From Vicia villosa (Eukaryota; Streptophyta; Magnoliopsida; Fabales; Fabaceae): a DNA stretch of 64,000 bases. Below the pieces are notes generated by a model. The model was not told where the DNA came from. It searched no databases and saw nothing but the letters and a program-made list of their open reading frames with translations. Positions 32,777-45,974 of this stretch are shown in pieces; position 1 is the stretch's first letter, and the number at the start of each line of letters is the position of its first letter. The DNA is taken from positions 117,356,514 through 117,420,513 of the forward strand of contig NC_081183.1 in the NCBI RefSeq assembly GCF_029867415.1, written 5' to 3'. Both the position numbers and the translations under genes were made by a program.

Positions 32777-35700
32777 TGTCGCTACCGCGAAAAATGGAAT
32801 CAGAGTCGCCACTAATATATTCATCCCATCGCGGGAAAGGAATATCAGAAACCTAACTCGAAATAAGAACAAGGTCTTTCGACCAGAGAACAGGGCACGG
32901 GAGTCGGTTACGCAAGGGGAAGGTGCTAGCACCCCTCACGCCCATCGTACTCGATGGTATCCACCTATGTTTGTTTCTATCTAAAGGGTGTATCTATGTC
33001 TAAACCTAAATGCGAATGAATGCAAAAGAAATACGGGGAAAAGAAGGAATTATTTACAAGTGTGTTCGCTTAGGCCCCGCGACCCAATGCCTACGTATCC
33101 TTTTCAGGAATCAGAACGACCGTAGTTCGGCTCCATAGTTTCCATTTGTTTTGTGTTTTTTAGTTGAACAGAGGTTAAGGTCACAATCCACGATGCTCGA
33201 CCTTTGGAGACTTATACGCCTAGTTTGGAATGGACTTAACTTGTTCTTAAGCGCCTAACAAGGCAAAAGAATGAACTTGGGTTTGTGTTTTTTATGTAAC
33301 TACATGGTGAACAAAACCCAATACAAGGTTTCGCACCACTTCGTCACTTTGTTTTAATTTGAGCCTTTATTAAGTGTTTTAAATGTTTTTGGTTGGGTAT
33401 TTTTTAAGGGGAATTTATTTGCGATTAGAATCACATAAAATGTATAATGATCGAGAAGCAGATTAGGGAATGAATCCCACTCACTTCTATCCCATTATAT
33501 AATGTTCAAGAAACAGATTAGGGAATGAATCCCACTCATTTCTATCCCATTAACTAATGTTTGAGAAACAGATTAGGGAATAAATCCCACTCATTTCTCT
33601 CCCATTAAGTAGTGACCGAGAAACAGATTAGGGAATGAATCCCACTCATTTCTATGCCACTATAAGTGATTGAGAAACAGATTAGGGAATGAATCCCACT
33701 CATTTCTCTATCACTTTCTTAATGTGATTCGCCTCTTTATTTATTAATGTTTTAAAGTTGAAAAGAAAAAGAATGAACAAAAGGGAACTAACCTATTCTC
33801 TAATCTAAGTGTTATTCTAATCTAAGTCTAATGGCCCTAAGGTCAAGGATAACTATCCTAACCTATCTCAATTCCTCTTAACAAAGAAGGAAGAGTCTAA
33901 GGGAACATGGCAAAAGAATGGAGTCACAACGCCAACAAGATGAGAAGAGAGCCCTAGGGCAGTAGCAAACCAAGGAAATAAGTGTCCTAAATCAAACACA
34001 AAAGCCATATGGCACTACACGAAAATATTCACAAAGAGTTACCAAAGTATCGCATAAATCGTCACTTAACAATTAGCGAACAAACATCCATTAATCGAAA
34101 CAAAAAGCAAATGAAAACATGAACAAAGCTTAAAGTCAGTAGAAATTAGTTCATTTATAGGTCCAAGACCTTATACCAACCTATGTTAGTCGATTAACTT
34201 GAAACAAACAAAGTTCTAACAAAACTATACAAAACTAGGTCAAAACTAGTTAATAGAATTCAAATTAGGAGTGAAGTTAGAAAGATGTAATCAAATGCTA
34301 TGAGTCAGTAGCTAATGACCTCTAAAAGGTGTCTAAGCAATCACAAAACAAGTCAAGAAGTTTCACACAAAATTATAGGTCATTCGGACAAGTTATGGTG
34401 CGATCGTTAACCAAAGGTGAGTTATTTACAAGTGAAAAAGAAAAATCAAGTAAAATAAGAAAACATGACTTGAAAAATTCAACTCCAGGTCTTAGGACCT
34501 CTAAACATCCCTACTTATATGTACAAAAAGAAACTAAGTCAATTGCATAAAGGCAAAGCAAATTATAGGTCAAATTCACATGGTTATCCGTTTAGGAACG
34601 TACATAAATCGGGTATAGAAAATCTAATGAAAACCTAACCAAAACATAGGATTAAACTTTTATTTTTTTCACACAATATGGTATATGAGTCTACTGATAT
34701 CACACAAGAAATGGCAATTAAATTCTACTCCTAAAGTATTAAACAAAATTAATTTGCAAAACCGATCAAACTAAAAAACACAATGAACACACTAAAGAAA
34801 ATGATTTATTAAAAACAACAAACTAAGTTCCAAAAATCTAACAAAAATATCAAAAATTTCTACACCCATTATTCTATCTAAAACAAATTTTTATTTATTT
34901 TTTATTTCAATCAAAACAGATTTATGGATTAAAAGTTATGGAAGAAACAAAATTGAAATAAAAGAGAATTTGGAGCAAGCAGGGGGTGAGAAAGTAATTA
35001 TCACAAGGGCTGAATTTATGTTGTTGGCGCATGGGCCTGAACATGGATGGTGTAAAAACGAAAATGCCTTAAGCCCATAGTAACATGTGGCCCAGCTTGC
35101 ATATTATCACCTTATTATTCATTTTTATTACCATTTTCAATCAGCATGCATGCTACGTCACGTCTTTAATTACGTTCCAATTTCGTTTTACTTTTTATAC
35201 ATACAGCATGTGGTTCTTAGCATGTTATATTACTACAATCAGAGCATGATGATTATTATATGTGGTTTATTATTAACAAGAAACGTGACATGCAGAAAGC
35301 AAGACATATATCAATGGGTCACTATCTACTTAAGTGACTAAAGACAAAAGTGGGACTGAACCAATCACAACACAACACAACACACACTAATCATTATAAT
35401 AAAGCCAAAACCACAATATAATGGGAACAAGATCCAATAATAAGGCGCCACGTCACCCTCACCACCATGCAAAAACCAGACGCCGGAACACTGTTCCGGT
35501 CGTCTTCTCCGATCAAACACTCGTCGGAAAAAAACCAAAACACCCGGAAACTTAAAAAGCTACCACCTTTCGACTCTATTTTTCGCATAGATTCCAAATC
35601 CGGCCTCGGTTTTCCTTAATTCTCACTCTATCTTTAAAACCGAACGCCTTTTGTAAACCCTAGTATTCAAGATTCGCCCTAAATCACACAAAATTGGTAC

Positions 35701-38550
35701 CGAAGCAATCCTCATGACACAAGGAAATCAAATACGCAAATCACACGTTCAAATAAGCATCATATCACAGAAATCGAAATCAAACTTCAAGATCCAAAAA
35801 TTTCACATAGAATGCAACACATACTTGAAGACATGGTGGTTCTAGTTGTCCTAACCCAATCCCTGATGACGGGTTCCAGGCCTATACATGCTTCTAATGC
35901 AATGAAAAGAGAGCTTACTTGTTTAATCTTGATCAAGATTTGAAGAAGAATTCCACAGCTGCGTTCCAATCCTTGCTCCTTGAGAATGATGATGATGATT
36001 TGCAGTGGAGAATGAGTGTATATTTGAGAAGTGAACTCAATACTTGCAGCTTTAATGATGAGGATACTTGCTTCTCTCGAAAGTGATGATCACAAAATGG
36101 TTGTGGAGATGATTGATGAAGATGATGGTGATGCTTTGAAGCTTGTATCAAGTTTCGATTGAAGCCATAATGGTGGTTGAAAGGTGATGAAGATGATGAT
36201 TGTGTGAGAATGAAGATGAAGGTAGATGAGTTTGTTACAAAATCGTAACAAACTTTGTAGAGAGAGAAAGAAGAGTGATGAGAGAAAATGAGAGCTTTTT
36301 GTGAAAAAAATGAAAATGAACCCTCCCTCTGGATTTGTGAAGGGTTTGGTTTATATATGGTGAAAGTACATGGTTGGCTATGGTGTGGGTAGCAGTAGTG
36401 TAGCATTCCTTTAGCAAACTTAATAAGCAAGCATTGTACCGTTTGAGTAAGTCTTAATGCATGCTTTTCACGTGTGTAGTGTTTGCATGGGCATAATGAG
36501 TAAAGTGTTGTTGTGGTGCTGTGAGAATTTTAACCAATGTCTCAACAAAGTCATCACCCATGTTGCTCTCTTTGAATCCATATATTTTTACCTATAGTTC
36601 CTTGTTTATGTCAACTTTGTGATCAAACTAGAAGGGAGATGGAATAGATCAAGTTTTATGTTAATCTCGAGCTGACACGACAATTGGAACACCTCTAAAA
36701 TTGGCTAGCAATAAGTGATGTTCTAACTGACTACAGCAATTGAATCTTCTACCAACTACCTGGGAATTCATCAGCCTTGACTCACCAACTTTCCTTCCTT
36801 ATATCTTTCGATCCAAACACTTTTTGAAGATAATTACAACTACCAAAATGTAGTATGCCATGAGGTGAGCAACTTTGGTTTTGAGATTTGCTTGAAATGA
36901 CACTTGGAAGTATGAGAAAAACGTTCATAAACACGCTGCCACGCTGAAGCCTTACGCACGCGCTCGAAGCCTGGATTTGGCTCAATTGCCGTAGTCCGAA
37001 CGTACTTCTTAATGGCATGACTTTAATGGCTCATATCTTGATCCCTACACAACCAAATGTTACAATTCTTGTATCATTGAAAAGGGGAGATAGAGTAGAG
37101 TATCTTGCAATTGGAAGCATATCAAAAGGATCTCCAAAATTCTCTACAATCAGCTTTGAATTCTGCATGCCACGTGCTTGTAAAAATGCATGCCCATGGC
37201 CTGGATTCTGACCCTTATCTTAGGCAGCACATGACTTGGTGAGGCCCTGACTTTGGGGCTTCGTAAACGATTCAATGCGCATCCCAATGGATTGTTTTTT
37301 GGTACCAATGAATGAAGGAGGTGGCAAAGAATAGAAAGGCCTCAAGTTTGCCTTCAAAAGATCTTCGTAGTTCCTGGAAACTCAGTTTGAAAACAGCGCA
37401 CCACGTGTTCGATCAAATGACTGCGCTGCCTAGAAGGCTTGCCCAGCTTTTTTTTGCCCTGTATGCAATGAGATTCTGCCAACTTCTCTCTTCCATAACT
37501 TTTGATTCATACTTCATATGAAAAAAGTCCCAACTACAAAATTGTAGAGGGCCATGAGATGAACGTTTTTGATGTTGACCTTGTCTTGATTTGATGCTTG
37601 TATCCACGTGTAAATTAGGCCCAAAGTCAGCTGCTCGACTATTTTTCAAATCCTCAAATATTTTTCTAAGTATGGAATATGGTTTCCATGTGATTCTTCC
37701 AACTTTCTCGTCCTTTATCTCTTTAACCAGGCCTCGAATGAGAAAACTCCCAACTAGAGAATTGTAGAGGACCATGATTTGAGCAACTTTCATGTTGAGA
37801 CTTTCTTGAAAAATATCTTGAGATGCGTGCAATATCTGCATGAAGTGGGCTAGTCAACCAAATCTTCAACCTTTCAAGAATTTTTCTAAGTTTAGAAACT
37901 TCCACTTTTGGAAATTTCACATTTCAACTACTTTCCATTTTTGGTAACTTTGACATTTTCTTGATTTTATTTCATTCCATTGACTTTCTTTGACCGATTT
38001 TCCACCAAAAGTCAACATTTGACAACTGACTTTGACTTTGACCAAAAGTCGACATTTTCTGATTTTTCTGATTTTCGATGAATTTCCCGATTAATCTGCT
38101 TCTGCTCTAATTCTCAATCAGCTTTCAACCAAATAAACTCCAGTGAATGATGTCTCTTCAAGACAGCCATATTTTGCATCCACATCCATTTTTCTGATTA
38201 ATGGATGACCCGAAAGTCAACAGGGTTGGCTTTGGTCAGAAAAACCCTAATTTGAAGATCCTGATGGATCTGAAGCCTGTATCATTTAATATGAACCCTG
38301 TCTTGGAAAGAGTGAAATCCTGATCCTTAGGGGAACTTCCATGAGAATAGTATTGTGCAGTCAAGTCCTCGATCTTTCTCTTTTGCTCACAGATGCCCCA
38401 CACATTGAACCTCTTTTTCGCCGGTTTTCTTGGATAGTGACAGTGATATGGATGAATGCCTTGGATGAATGGCCTATATGAAATATGTGTATGAATGTAA
38501 TGTGAAAGCCATTTGGGAATAAATAAGTGGGCAAATTTTGGGGTGCAACA
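32777..38550 (-). repeat. LARD 5' LTR (5,774 bp)
   Basis: Same length as, and nearly the same sequence as, 20642..26415. On the minus strand its TATA box is at 36350..36357, and transcription would run toward 32777 and the PBS. Confidence 0.9.
36350..36357 (-). promoter_or_regulatory. TATA box in LARD 5' LTR
   Basis: TATATAAA on the minus strand followed by a CT-rich stretch, placing the likely transcript start near 36320. Confidence 0.65.
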
Positions 38551-38555
38551 GGCGG

Positions 38556-39675
38556 TCCAGGAAAAAATTAGAGACATAAACAGAATAAAATACCCGGTGG
38601 ACTGAAAACCCGAAAGGGCGGTCCAGGAAAAAGTTAGGGATTCATGGCAAGTAACTACATCAGACAAGACTTGATCATCAGCAGTCATCTGTTTATCATA
38701 AAGAAGTTCAACACATTTCAACGGAAGCCTTTGCTTAGGAATTCCAATTTGAGAGAGAGGATGGGGTCATTACATTTCAATGTACCTTTTCTACAAAATT
38801 ACCACTTTCCAAACTTTGTAATAATCCATGGGGTCTTGCCTTTTGCAGGCTACCATTCTATTAAAAAAGTTTGAGCCTTTACCTTTTATTGGCAATCTTA
38901 TTTCTTTCATATCTCTCAAAATGCCATTTATTGTTGATAGTAATTTTTGAAACAAAGAGAAAATTGATTTCAACAAAATCCTTTTTTGAAATATATAAAA
39001 GGAAGTTTTACTTTGATTCATGAAGTGCATTACAAGGAATGGATATGTTGATATATTCATATGCAAAAGAAGAAGAATGTGTTCCACTCAATGCACCTTT
39101 GGTCTGGTTCGAATATGGTGTAGAACTCAACTGTTTTGTTCTCTCAGCTCCGATGTTCCCTAGTGTTGGGTAGCATTTATTCTGAAGCCATCAAATGATT
39201 GTTATAGCAGTTTCTACTCTGGTGTTTAGCTTGAGACATGCTTGATTATGTCATTTTCGTACTCCAGCTCTTGAGTTAATTCTTGTGTTAAGTTTTGGCA
39301 GCATATGCATCATTAACATGCATCAAAAACAGTCATACATTCACATTCGCTATTATGAAGTTTACTGTCAAACAGACTGCTCTTTCATTTAGAGTGTCTT
39401 AAGCAGAAAAAGCTCACTTTCCTTGAAAATTCCCACTGAATTTGTTTCTAGGTGGATAGTATGTTTCAGTTATTCTGTTCAGATGTCTATAAACAGAAGA
39501 CTAGTGAGTTCCTCCCTCACTTAGTCCAGTCTTTTTGGCAGCTTCTTTCCATTTGGTCATGGATTGAATTTTGGTTGCTGGACGATGAATATTGATATTA
39601 TGCATTTGTGTTTGCATCTTCAAATCATTGAAAAAAGTATTATTGATTGCTCTTCACCGTCATAGGTACAAAAGG
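38556..39675 (+). other. Ogre 3' UTR between pol and satellite array
   Basis: Continues the Ogre after the LARD. It begins with the rest of the post-pol region, including the third GAAAACCCGAAAGGGCGG (38604..38621), then about 1 kb of AT-rich non-coding DNA. I see no gene. Confidence 0.75.
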
Positions 39676-41168
39676 GCATCTCTTCATACCTTCAGTGGAA
39701 CGTTGGTATGTGTTATCGTTAGTGGTACGGCGGTACATCTCTTTCATCGTCAGTGGTACGTCGATGAATTATCTCTTTTTATATCATCATTGGTACGGTG
39801 GTATATCTCTTCATACCTTCAGTGGAAGGTTGGTATGTGTTATCGTAAGTGGTACGGCGGTACATCTCTTTCATCGTCAGTGGTACGTCGATGAATTATC
39901 TCTTTTTATATCATCAATGGTACGGTGGTATATCTCTTCATACCTTCAGTGGAACGTTGGTATATTTTATCGTCAGTGGTACGGCGGTACATCTCTTTCA
40001 TCGTCAGTGGTACGTCGATGAATTATCTCTTTTTATATCATCAGTGGTACGGTGGTATATCTCTTCATACCTTCAGTGGAACGTTGGTATGTGTTATCGT
40101 CAGTGGTACGGTGGTACATCTCTTTCATCGTCAGTGGTACGTCGATGAATTATCTCTTTTTATATCATTAGTGGTACGGTGGTATATCTCTTCATACCTT
40201 CAGTGGAACGTTGGTATGTGTTATCGTCAGTGGTACGGCGGTACATCTCTTTCATCGTCAGTGGTACGTCGATGAATTATCTCTTTTTTATATCATCAGT
40301 GGTACGGTGGTATCTCTCTTTAATACCTTCAGTGGAACGTTGGTATGTGTTATCGTCAGTGGTACGGCGGTACATCTCTTTCATTGTCAGTGGTACGTCG
40401 ATGAATTATCTCTTTTTATATCATCAGTGGTACGGTGGTATATCTCTTCATACCTTCAGTGGAACGTTGGTATATTTTATCGTCAGTGGTACGGCGGTAC
40501 ATCTCTTTCATCGTCAGTGGTACGTCGATGAATTATGTCTTTTTATATCATCAGTGGTACGGTGGTATATCTCTTCATACCTTCAGTGGATTGTTGGTAT
40601 ATGTTATCGTCAGTGGTACGGCGGTACATCTCTTTCATCGTCAGTGGTACGTCGATGAATTATCTTTTTTTATATCATCAGTGGTACGGTGGTATATCTC
40701 TTCATACCTTCAGTGGAACGTTGGTATGTGTTATCGTCAGTGGTACGGCGGTACATCTCTTTCACCGTCAGTGGTACGTCGATGAATTATCTCTTTTTTA
40801 TATCATTAGTGGTACGGTGGTATCTCTCTTTAATACCTTCAGTGGAACGTTGGTATGTGTTATCGTCAGTGGTACGGCGGTACATCTCTTTCATCGTCAG
40901 TGGTACGTCGATGAATTATCTCTTTTTATATCATCAGTGGTACGGTGGTATATCTCTTCATACCTTCAGTGGAACGTTGGTATGTGTTATCATCAGTGGT
41001 ACGGCGGTACATCTCTTTCATCGTCAGTGGTACGTCGATGAATTATCTCTTTTTTATTTCATCAGTGGTACGGTGGTATCTCTCTTTAATACCTTTAGTG
41101 GAACGTTGGTATATGTTATCGTCAGTGGTACGGCGGTACATCTCTTCATATCATCAGTGGTACGATGG
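39676..41168 (+). repeat. 127-bp satellite-like array in Ogre 3' UTR
   Basis: About 11.7 copies of a 127 to 128-bp unit, for example CAGTGGTACGTCGATG at 39751, 39878 and 40005. Each unit holds four related ~32-bp subunits built on CAGTGGTACG or CAGTGGAACG. Two variants recur four units apart: TTGGTATATTTTATCG at about 39957 and 40467, and the TCTCTCTTTAATACC type near 40315 and 40825, suggesting a ~511-bp higher-order repeat. Eight overlapping plus-strand frames are repeat translations, not genes. Tandem repeats in this 3' UTR position are a known Ogre trait and a proposed source of satellites. Confidence 0.92.
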
Positions 41169-41568
41169 TGTGTTTTCTGTAATGAAAGATTGGCATTCTG
41201 ATTCAGGATGCATATTTTTCTTATCCCCAGTGAAAGAGGATGCCCCCTTTTTCATCTCTAGCGAAAGGTGATTGCTTTAACCTCTCTGGTGCGAAATGTT
41301 TTCCCCGGAGAAGTGTCTTTTCCCACCAAAGTTTCGTCTCTCCAACAAAGTCTTGCCTTCCCCAGTGGAGTTCTGCCCGCAAGACATTTGTTTCCCCAGT
41401 GGAGTTCCTTTTCCTCCCCGGTGTTGTCATGTTTTATCCTCATCATATGCATTCATTAAACATTGCATAGCATCTTAGGTTCAAAAATTGTGTTTTATAT
41501 ATTTAAGTCGCTTCGATTTCGTCAAAACGAAGATTTCAAATCATCGTATCTCCAAATCGAAGAAACTT
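41169..41568 (+). other. Ogre 3' UTR end with degenerate CCCCAGTGGAG repeats
   Basis: Between the satellite and PPT lies a GC-richer patch with spaced variants of CCCCAGTGGAGTTC and CCCGGAGAAGTG-like words (about 41225..41425), then AT-rich DNA. No gene. The short frames on both strands come from this repeat. Confidence 0.6.
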
Positions 41569-41581
41569 AAATAGGGGCATC
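41569..41581 (+). other. Ogre polypurine tract
   Basis: AAATAGGGGCATC immediately before the 3' LTR. Confidence 0.8.
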
Positions 41582-44500
41582 TGTCATACCCCAATTTTTG
41601 ACCCTAAGATTACACATCATTTGCATAACAATCATCAATCAAGAAGTTTCATCTTAGAGCTCTGCTTGTGCTGTTGTGCTCAATTCAACTGCAAAGGAAT
41701 CATCGAGCACCCATGTTTTAGTCTTGTATATATTGTTTTACTAACCAAAATAACAAAAATATTGCATTGTGCTTTTGTGTGTTTGTGTTTTGTAGGTACC
41801 AAGTCAAAATATCCCTCAAAAAGGCATTTTTCAGCATTCTTCAGAAAGCAATCGATTTGCATAATGGAGCAATCGATTGCACCAACTTGATTTTCACCAG
41901 ATTTGCATTCTGCTTTCTGTGCAATCGATTGCACCAAAACAGCAATCGATTGCACCAACTCTTTTTTCACTAAATTCAGGCAGTGCAATCGATTGCACCA
42001 AAACAGCAATCAATTGCACCAATGCGAAAATTTGAAGAATAAAGGCAAAATTCAGCTTTTGAAAGTGTTGACATCATTTGCAAGCATGGGAAGCATGACT
42101 TGGTTCTTACATTTGATTTCCTACATCATCTAATCATGAACCCTCATGTGATTGCATCAAGACCATTGGATCTCATTTTTGGCTCCAAATCCTTTTTCCA
42201 AGCCTAATTCTATTTTCCAATCCTAACTCCAAGCCACAAAATTTCCCAAGCCTAAGTGCTATAAATTGAGGCATTCCCCTCATCATTTTTCAAGCTTTGA
42301 TAGCCAAGAAAACTCTTACTCTTTCTCTCCTCACCTCTTTCAAACCCCTCACTCAAAGCTCTCTTCTTCTTCCATAAAAATTAGTGAGTCACATCTTGAA
42401 CCTCACTAATTTAGAGCTAAACCTCAACATAAACACTACTTTCTTCATCAATTGTGAGAGATCAAGGCTTGTGGTTGTGTGTTCTTGAAGAAGATTCAAA
42501 GTTTGTGAAAGATTTGGTAAAATTCTAGATCCATTCCATAATTCAAGATGTGATCCATTGTTGTTTATGCTTGATGCACCTTTGGTGCTACATTGATGAG
42601 ATTTGCTTGCTTACTTGATACATTTTCGTGCACAAATTGATCCAAGATCTCAAGGTGTTTGATTTTATGTTTAAACTGGTTTTACTCCTTTTGATTGCTG
42701 TTTTTTTTGAAAAATTGCCTAGTGCAATCGATTGCTCTCTTGCTGCAATCGATTGCACAGTTGAAAAACTGCGCAGATTTTGAAAATTGAAGAAGGAGCA
42801 ATCGATTGCACTCCTGGAGCAATCGATTGCTTGCTGAGCAGAATGTGTTTTTTGCCTTTTGTGACTTATCTTTGGTTCTAACTCATCTTCTACTCCATTC
42901 TTTTGATATTTTCTTTGAATCACAAGTTAGAGGCCTAATTTCTCTCTAATTTCAATGGACTTAGGGCGTCGATAGGATGAGAATCCAAATCCGCAATATT
43001 AAGTGATTGAAATTATGGATGAAAGGAGCTTTCAATGTGGTTCCATCTTTTACTTCTCTTTATTGTGATCGATGAAAGTCTTAATACCTTGAGAATTCTT
43101 ATGGATTCTTGGTAAAGACTAGATCACTCACCATTTTTTCTTTTCGTGCGGTATTGCTTTCAGAGAGTGATCTACATATCGCTTCTCTCGCATGCATTAG
43201 CACATAAAGTTTTGACCGGCCTCGTTGTAGGGTGATTTCTACATAAATCACTTGGCGATCTGCTTAACATAGCGCAATATTTCGTGTCCCGAATCAAAAA
43301 GATCAAACATGGAAGAGAATTGTATGCGGTTGATTTATGACTTATGGAGGTTTATCGTGTAGTCGCTATGATTTTATCAAGCTTTTGATAAATTTCCATT
43401 GAATTTAAATCCGAGAACATCCTTCACTCACCATCGATCTTCATTACTAACTTTGATAACATACTTGACAAGTTTCAAGATGGTTATCTTTAACATCTAA
43501 CAATTGACTTTAATTTCCGCACTTTATTATATTGCTCTTTATATTTCTCGCTTTATCGCTTTATTTTATCATTTCATCATATTTACATTCCGCTATTTTT
43601 CTTTTGTCCATTTGGACGTTTATATTCCGCTATTTTCTCTTTGTCCATTTGGACACTATGTTTATGTTTCCGCTATTTTCTCTTTGTCCATTTGGACGTT
43701 TATATTCCGCTATTTGCTCTTTGTCCATTTGGACAATATGTTTATGTTTCCGCCATTTTCTTTTGTCCACTTGGACCATACTTTACTTTTATGCTAAAAC
43801 ATTAATAAACAACAAAAAATCTAAAAAAACTCTTAAGGCTCTCTTTTGGACTATTGGTTACTATCCTGAGCATTTTGGAGATTCGGACTTATGGACTTAG
43901 GACCTCTGGACCCTCATTCTGTTATTACTCTGTGATTGTTCTGTCTGTCTGGCATCGGATTGTTGTTTGTTTATGTATGCAGGTATTTCCTTGAAAGCCC
44001 TTGATGGTTAATTCCAAGGCATTGAGATAAGGATTTTACCCGAAAACAACCGTTACTCTGCCCGATTTTCGTCAAAATTTTAATGTGCTTAATGCGAAGT
44101 GGTGATAAGATAATAAATTCATTTGGATCCCCAAGTGGTAATGTTTGGTATTGATAGTCCAAAGGATGGGAAATCTACCTTGACTTATAATGTCAAGTGT
44201 TGGCTTCTTCTTCGGTTAGACCGTTTCTTTCCTTAGCTTTTATTTTACGCAATAGGATAGCCTCTTCATCTCCTCCCATTCTTAAATTTTCAAAATCTTC
44301 TCCCTTTTTCAAAAACCTTCTTATGTTTGCAAACCTTTCAAAACCTTTTCTTTAAAAAATATATTTTGCCCTTAGTGGCCTTTTTCAAAAGTTTAGACAC
44401 TGTTAATTGTTGAAACGAGTGGTTATACCCCACGATTTTGAAATTGATTGATATAATGAGATCTTTTCCGCGTGAGAGAGCTAGTGGCATACTCGTTGAT

Positions 44501-44996
44501 TTTATCCGAGTTGGAGCCCTTCTTTCATTTGCGATGCAAAGAACTCATTTGTTCTTGTGCTCAAGATCAATGGCTGAGTATTTCTCTCCGACGACGATAA
44601 AGTGTTTATTCGTTTTTTTAAAAAAAAAACGTTTTCCCTTTTAAGCGGAACTACATTAGCTCTGACTTCTCCATTGCACCGAGGAGGTATGTAGGCCCAA
44701 AGCTTAACGCTTTGCCGAGCTTATTTTAAAAATAAAACAAACCCGTTTTTTAGCACACACGACACAGATTTTCAAAAAGGTTCCTGTGGAGTACCACATA
44801 TATGAGGGGTGCTTAAAACCTTCCCTTCATATAATCAACACCCGTACCTGAGATCTCTTTCTTGTTTTAAAAACAAAACTTTGGGTTTTTCGTTCTTTTC
44901 CCTTTTCCTTTGAAAAAATAAAGCGCGGTGGCGATTTCACTGAAATATTGATTCGAGTCAATCCTATGGCTTCGATATCAGATTTTCCCCGCTACA
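41582..44996 (+). repeat. Ogre 3' LTR
   Basis: 3,415 bp, partner of 7840..11253, same ends and internal motifs: palindrome clusters about 41848..41998 and 42724..42830, TATAAATT at 42260, GTCCATTTGGAC array 43606..43776. It is followed by the CAGTG duplication at 44997..45001. Confidence 0.92.
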
Positions 44997-45001
44997 CAGT
45001 G

Positions 45002-45969
45002 CATGCATAGTCATTGATTGTACTTTACACCGACCACTGATGTGTAGATAAACTTCAAGTCAGATTTCCTTGTTTGACTTAGAAGATCCAATGTCTTTAA
45101 ACATGTCATGACATCCTATCAGACATTGTCACTTTTCTTTCCTTTAAGCACATAGCTCAAGATTCTGTAAAAGATTGAGACAGAGCATCTTTTAGACCAA
45201 TTAACAGACTCCCTACTTACTCACTAGTCAGAGACATAGACTTCTGTTGTTCTGAACACCTTGAGACTGTTAGACACACATCTACCTCATTAGTGTTGAG
45301 AAGGAATCGTGGTTACCAGTTGCACATGGTTAGCTTGAACCATTCACAAATAACTGACAGAAGTATCACATAATGTTAAAGTATTTTTAACTAAGAAACT
45401 TTTCTTGACAAAAGAAGTTACTCCCCCTATCCGAGATATTCTGAGCTTCCCCAACAGAATAAGTTTGAAATGATGAATGGAAAATATAAGACTCATCTTC
45501 ATATCTTCAAGAGCCGCACCCTCTGTTCAACAATCCTGCTGAACACACTCACTATAGAAAATTTATTCCTTACAATAAATACTTACACCAGAAGTAGAAT
45601 GTCATAACATTGTGTTTGACATTTGTACTACCAGTATTCTCCACAAGTTTCATCTCTTTCTTCAACAGATCCTTGCCTAACAACTTATCTCCTTCAGAAA
45701 CGATCAACTGATAACCTCTTGATACTAGAAGCACACACAAAGAGGTTGTCACAATCTCAACAAACAGAACTGCCACTCCTTGAACTTTGTTGAGCATAAC
45801 CTTACCATGTTTGAATCAGATCATGGTCTGCTTAAGAAAATTCAAAATCCTTCTTGATATGGTAATTTTTCAATCTCACACATTGATTAACATGCTCATT
45901 GATCAGAAGTGATTCTCCTTTATCCTTAGCTGTGTTGATCCGATCATAGAACTTTTGTTTTCATAGTCA
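45002..45969 (-). repeat. Copia-type internal segment between Ogre and Athila-like element
   Basis: Middle piece of the Ty1/copia-type element, continuous with 7834 on one side and 58644 on the other once the nested elements are removed. A 75-codon minus-strand frame (45570..45797) has no recognisable domain. ATGTCATGACAT near 45105 is a palindrome of the type also seen in this element's LTR. Confidence 0.6.
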
Positions 45970-45974
45970 TCTTC

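Larger units (their letters stand above)
20642..38550 (-). mobile_element. Non-autonomous TAT/Ogre-related LTR element (LARD)
   Basis: 17.9 kb. Two 5,774-bp LTRs (20642..26415 and 32777..38550) enclose a 6,361-bp interior with no gag or pol. The PBS (32757..32774) and PPT (26416..26427) put it on the minus strand, with its 5' LTR at 32777..38550. LTR ends read TGTTGCACCCC..GGTAGCGACA on the minus strand. The PBS TGGCGACTCTGCTGGGGA differs by a few bases from the Ogre's, and the PPT core AATAGGGGCA is shared, so proteins from a TAT/Ogre relative probably mobilise it. I noticed one substitution between the LTRs (24185 versus 36320), which means a very recent insertion. 'Large retrotransposon derivative' is the fitting structural class. 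Confidence 0.9.
7840..44996 (+). mobile_element. Ogre (Ty3/gypsy, TAT lineage) retrotransposon with nested LARD
   Basis: A complete element: 5' LTR 7840..11253, PBS 11260, ORF1, gag-pro, intron, RT-RNaseH-aRNH-integrase, satellite-bearing 3' UTR, PPT 41569..41581, 3' LTR 41582..44996, and CAGTG duplications. It spans 37.2 kb, or about 19.2 kb without the nested LARD (20642..38550 plus one duplication). ORF1 ahead of gag, a long LTR, the TGGCGACTTCACTGGGGA PBS, an intron between protease and RT, and a second RNase H domain are published hallmarks of Ogre elements. By eye the LTRs differ by about 35 substitutions and 3 single-base indels in 3.4 kb (about 1%). It is inactive: stops in ORF1, gag-pro and early pol, a frameshift in RT, and a deletion in integrase. 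Confidence 0.93.

Noticed and set aside
38236..38721. 161-codon minus-strand ORF
   Set aside because: Crosses the LARD/Ogre insertion junction at 38550.
39592..41271. Series of overlapping 100 to 170-codon plus-strand ORFs
   Set aside because: All are frames through the 127-bp satellite and overlap each other. The period is not a multiple of three, so frames simply rotate.
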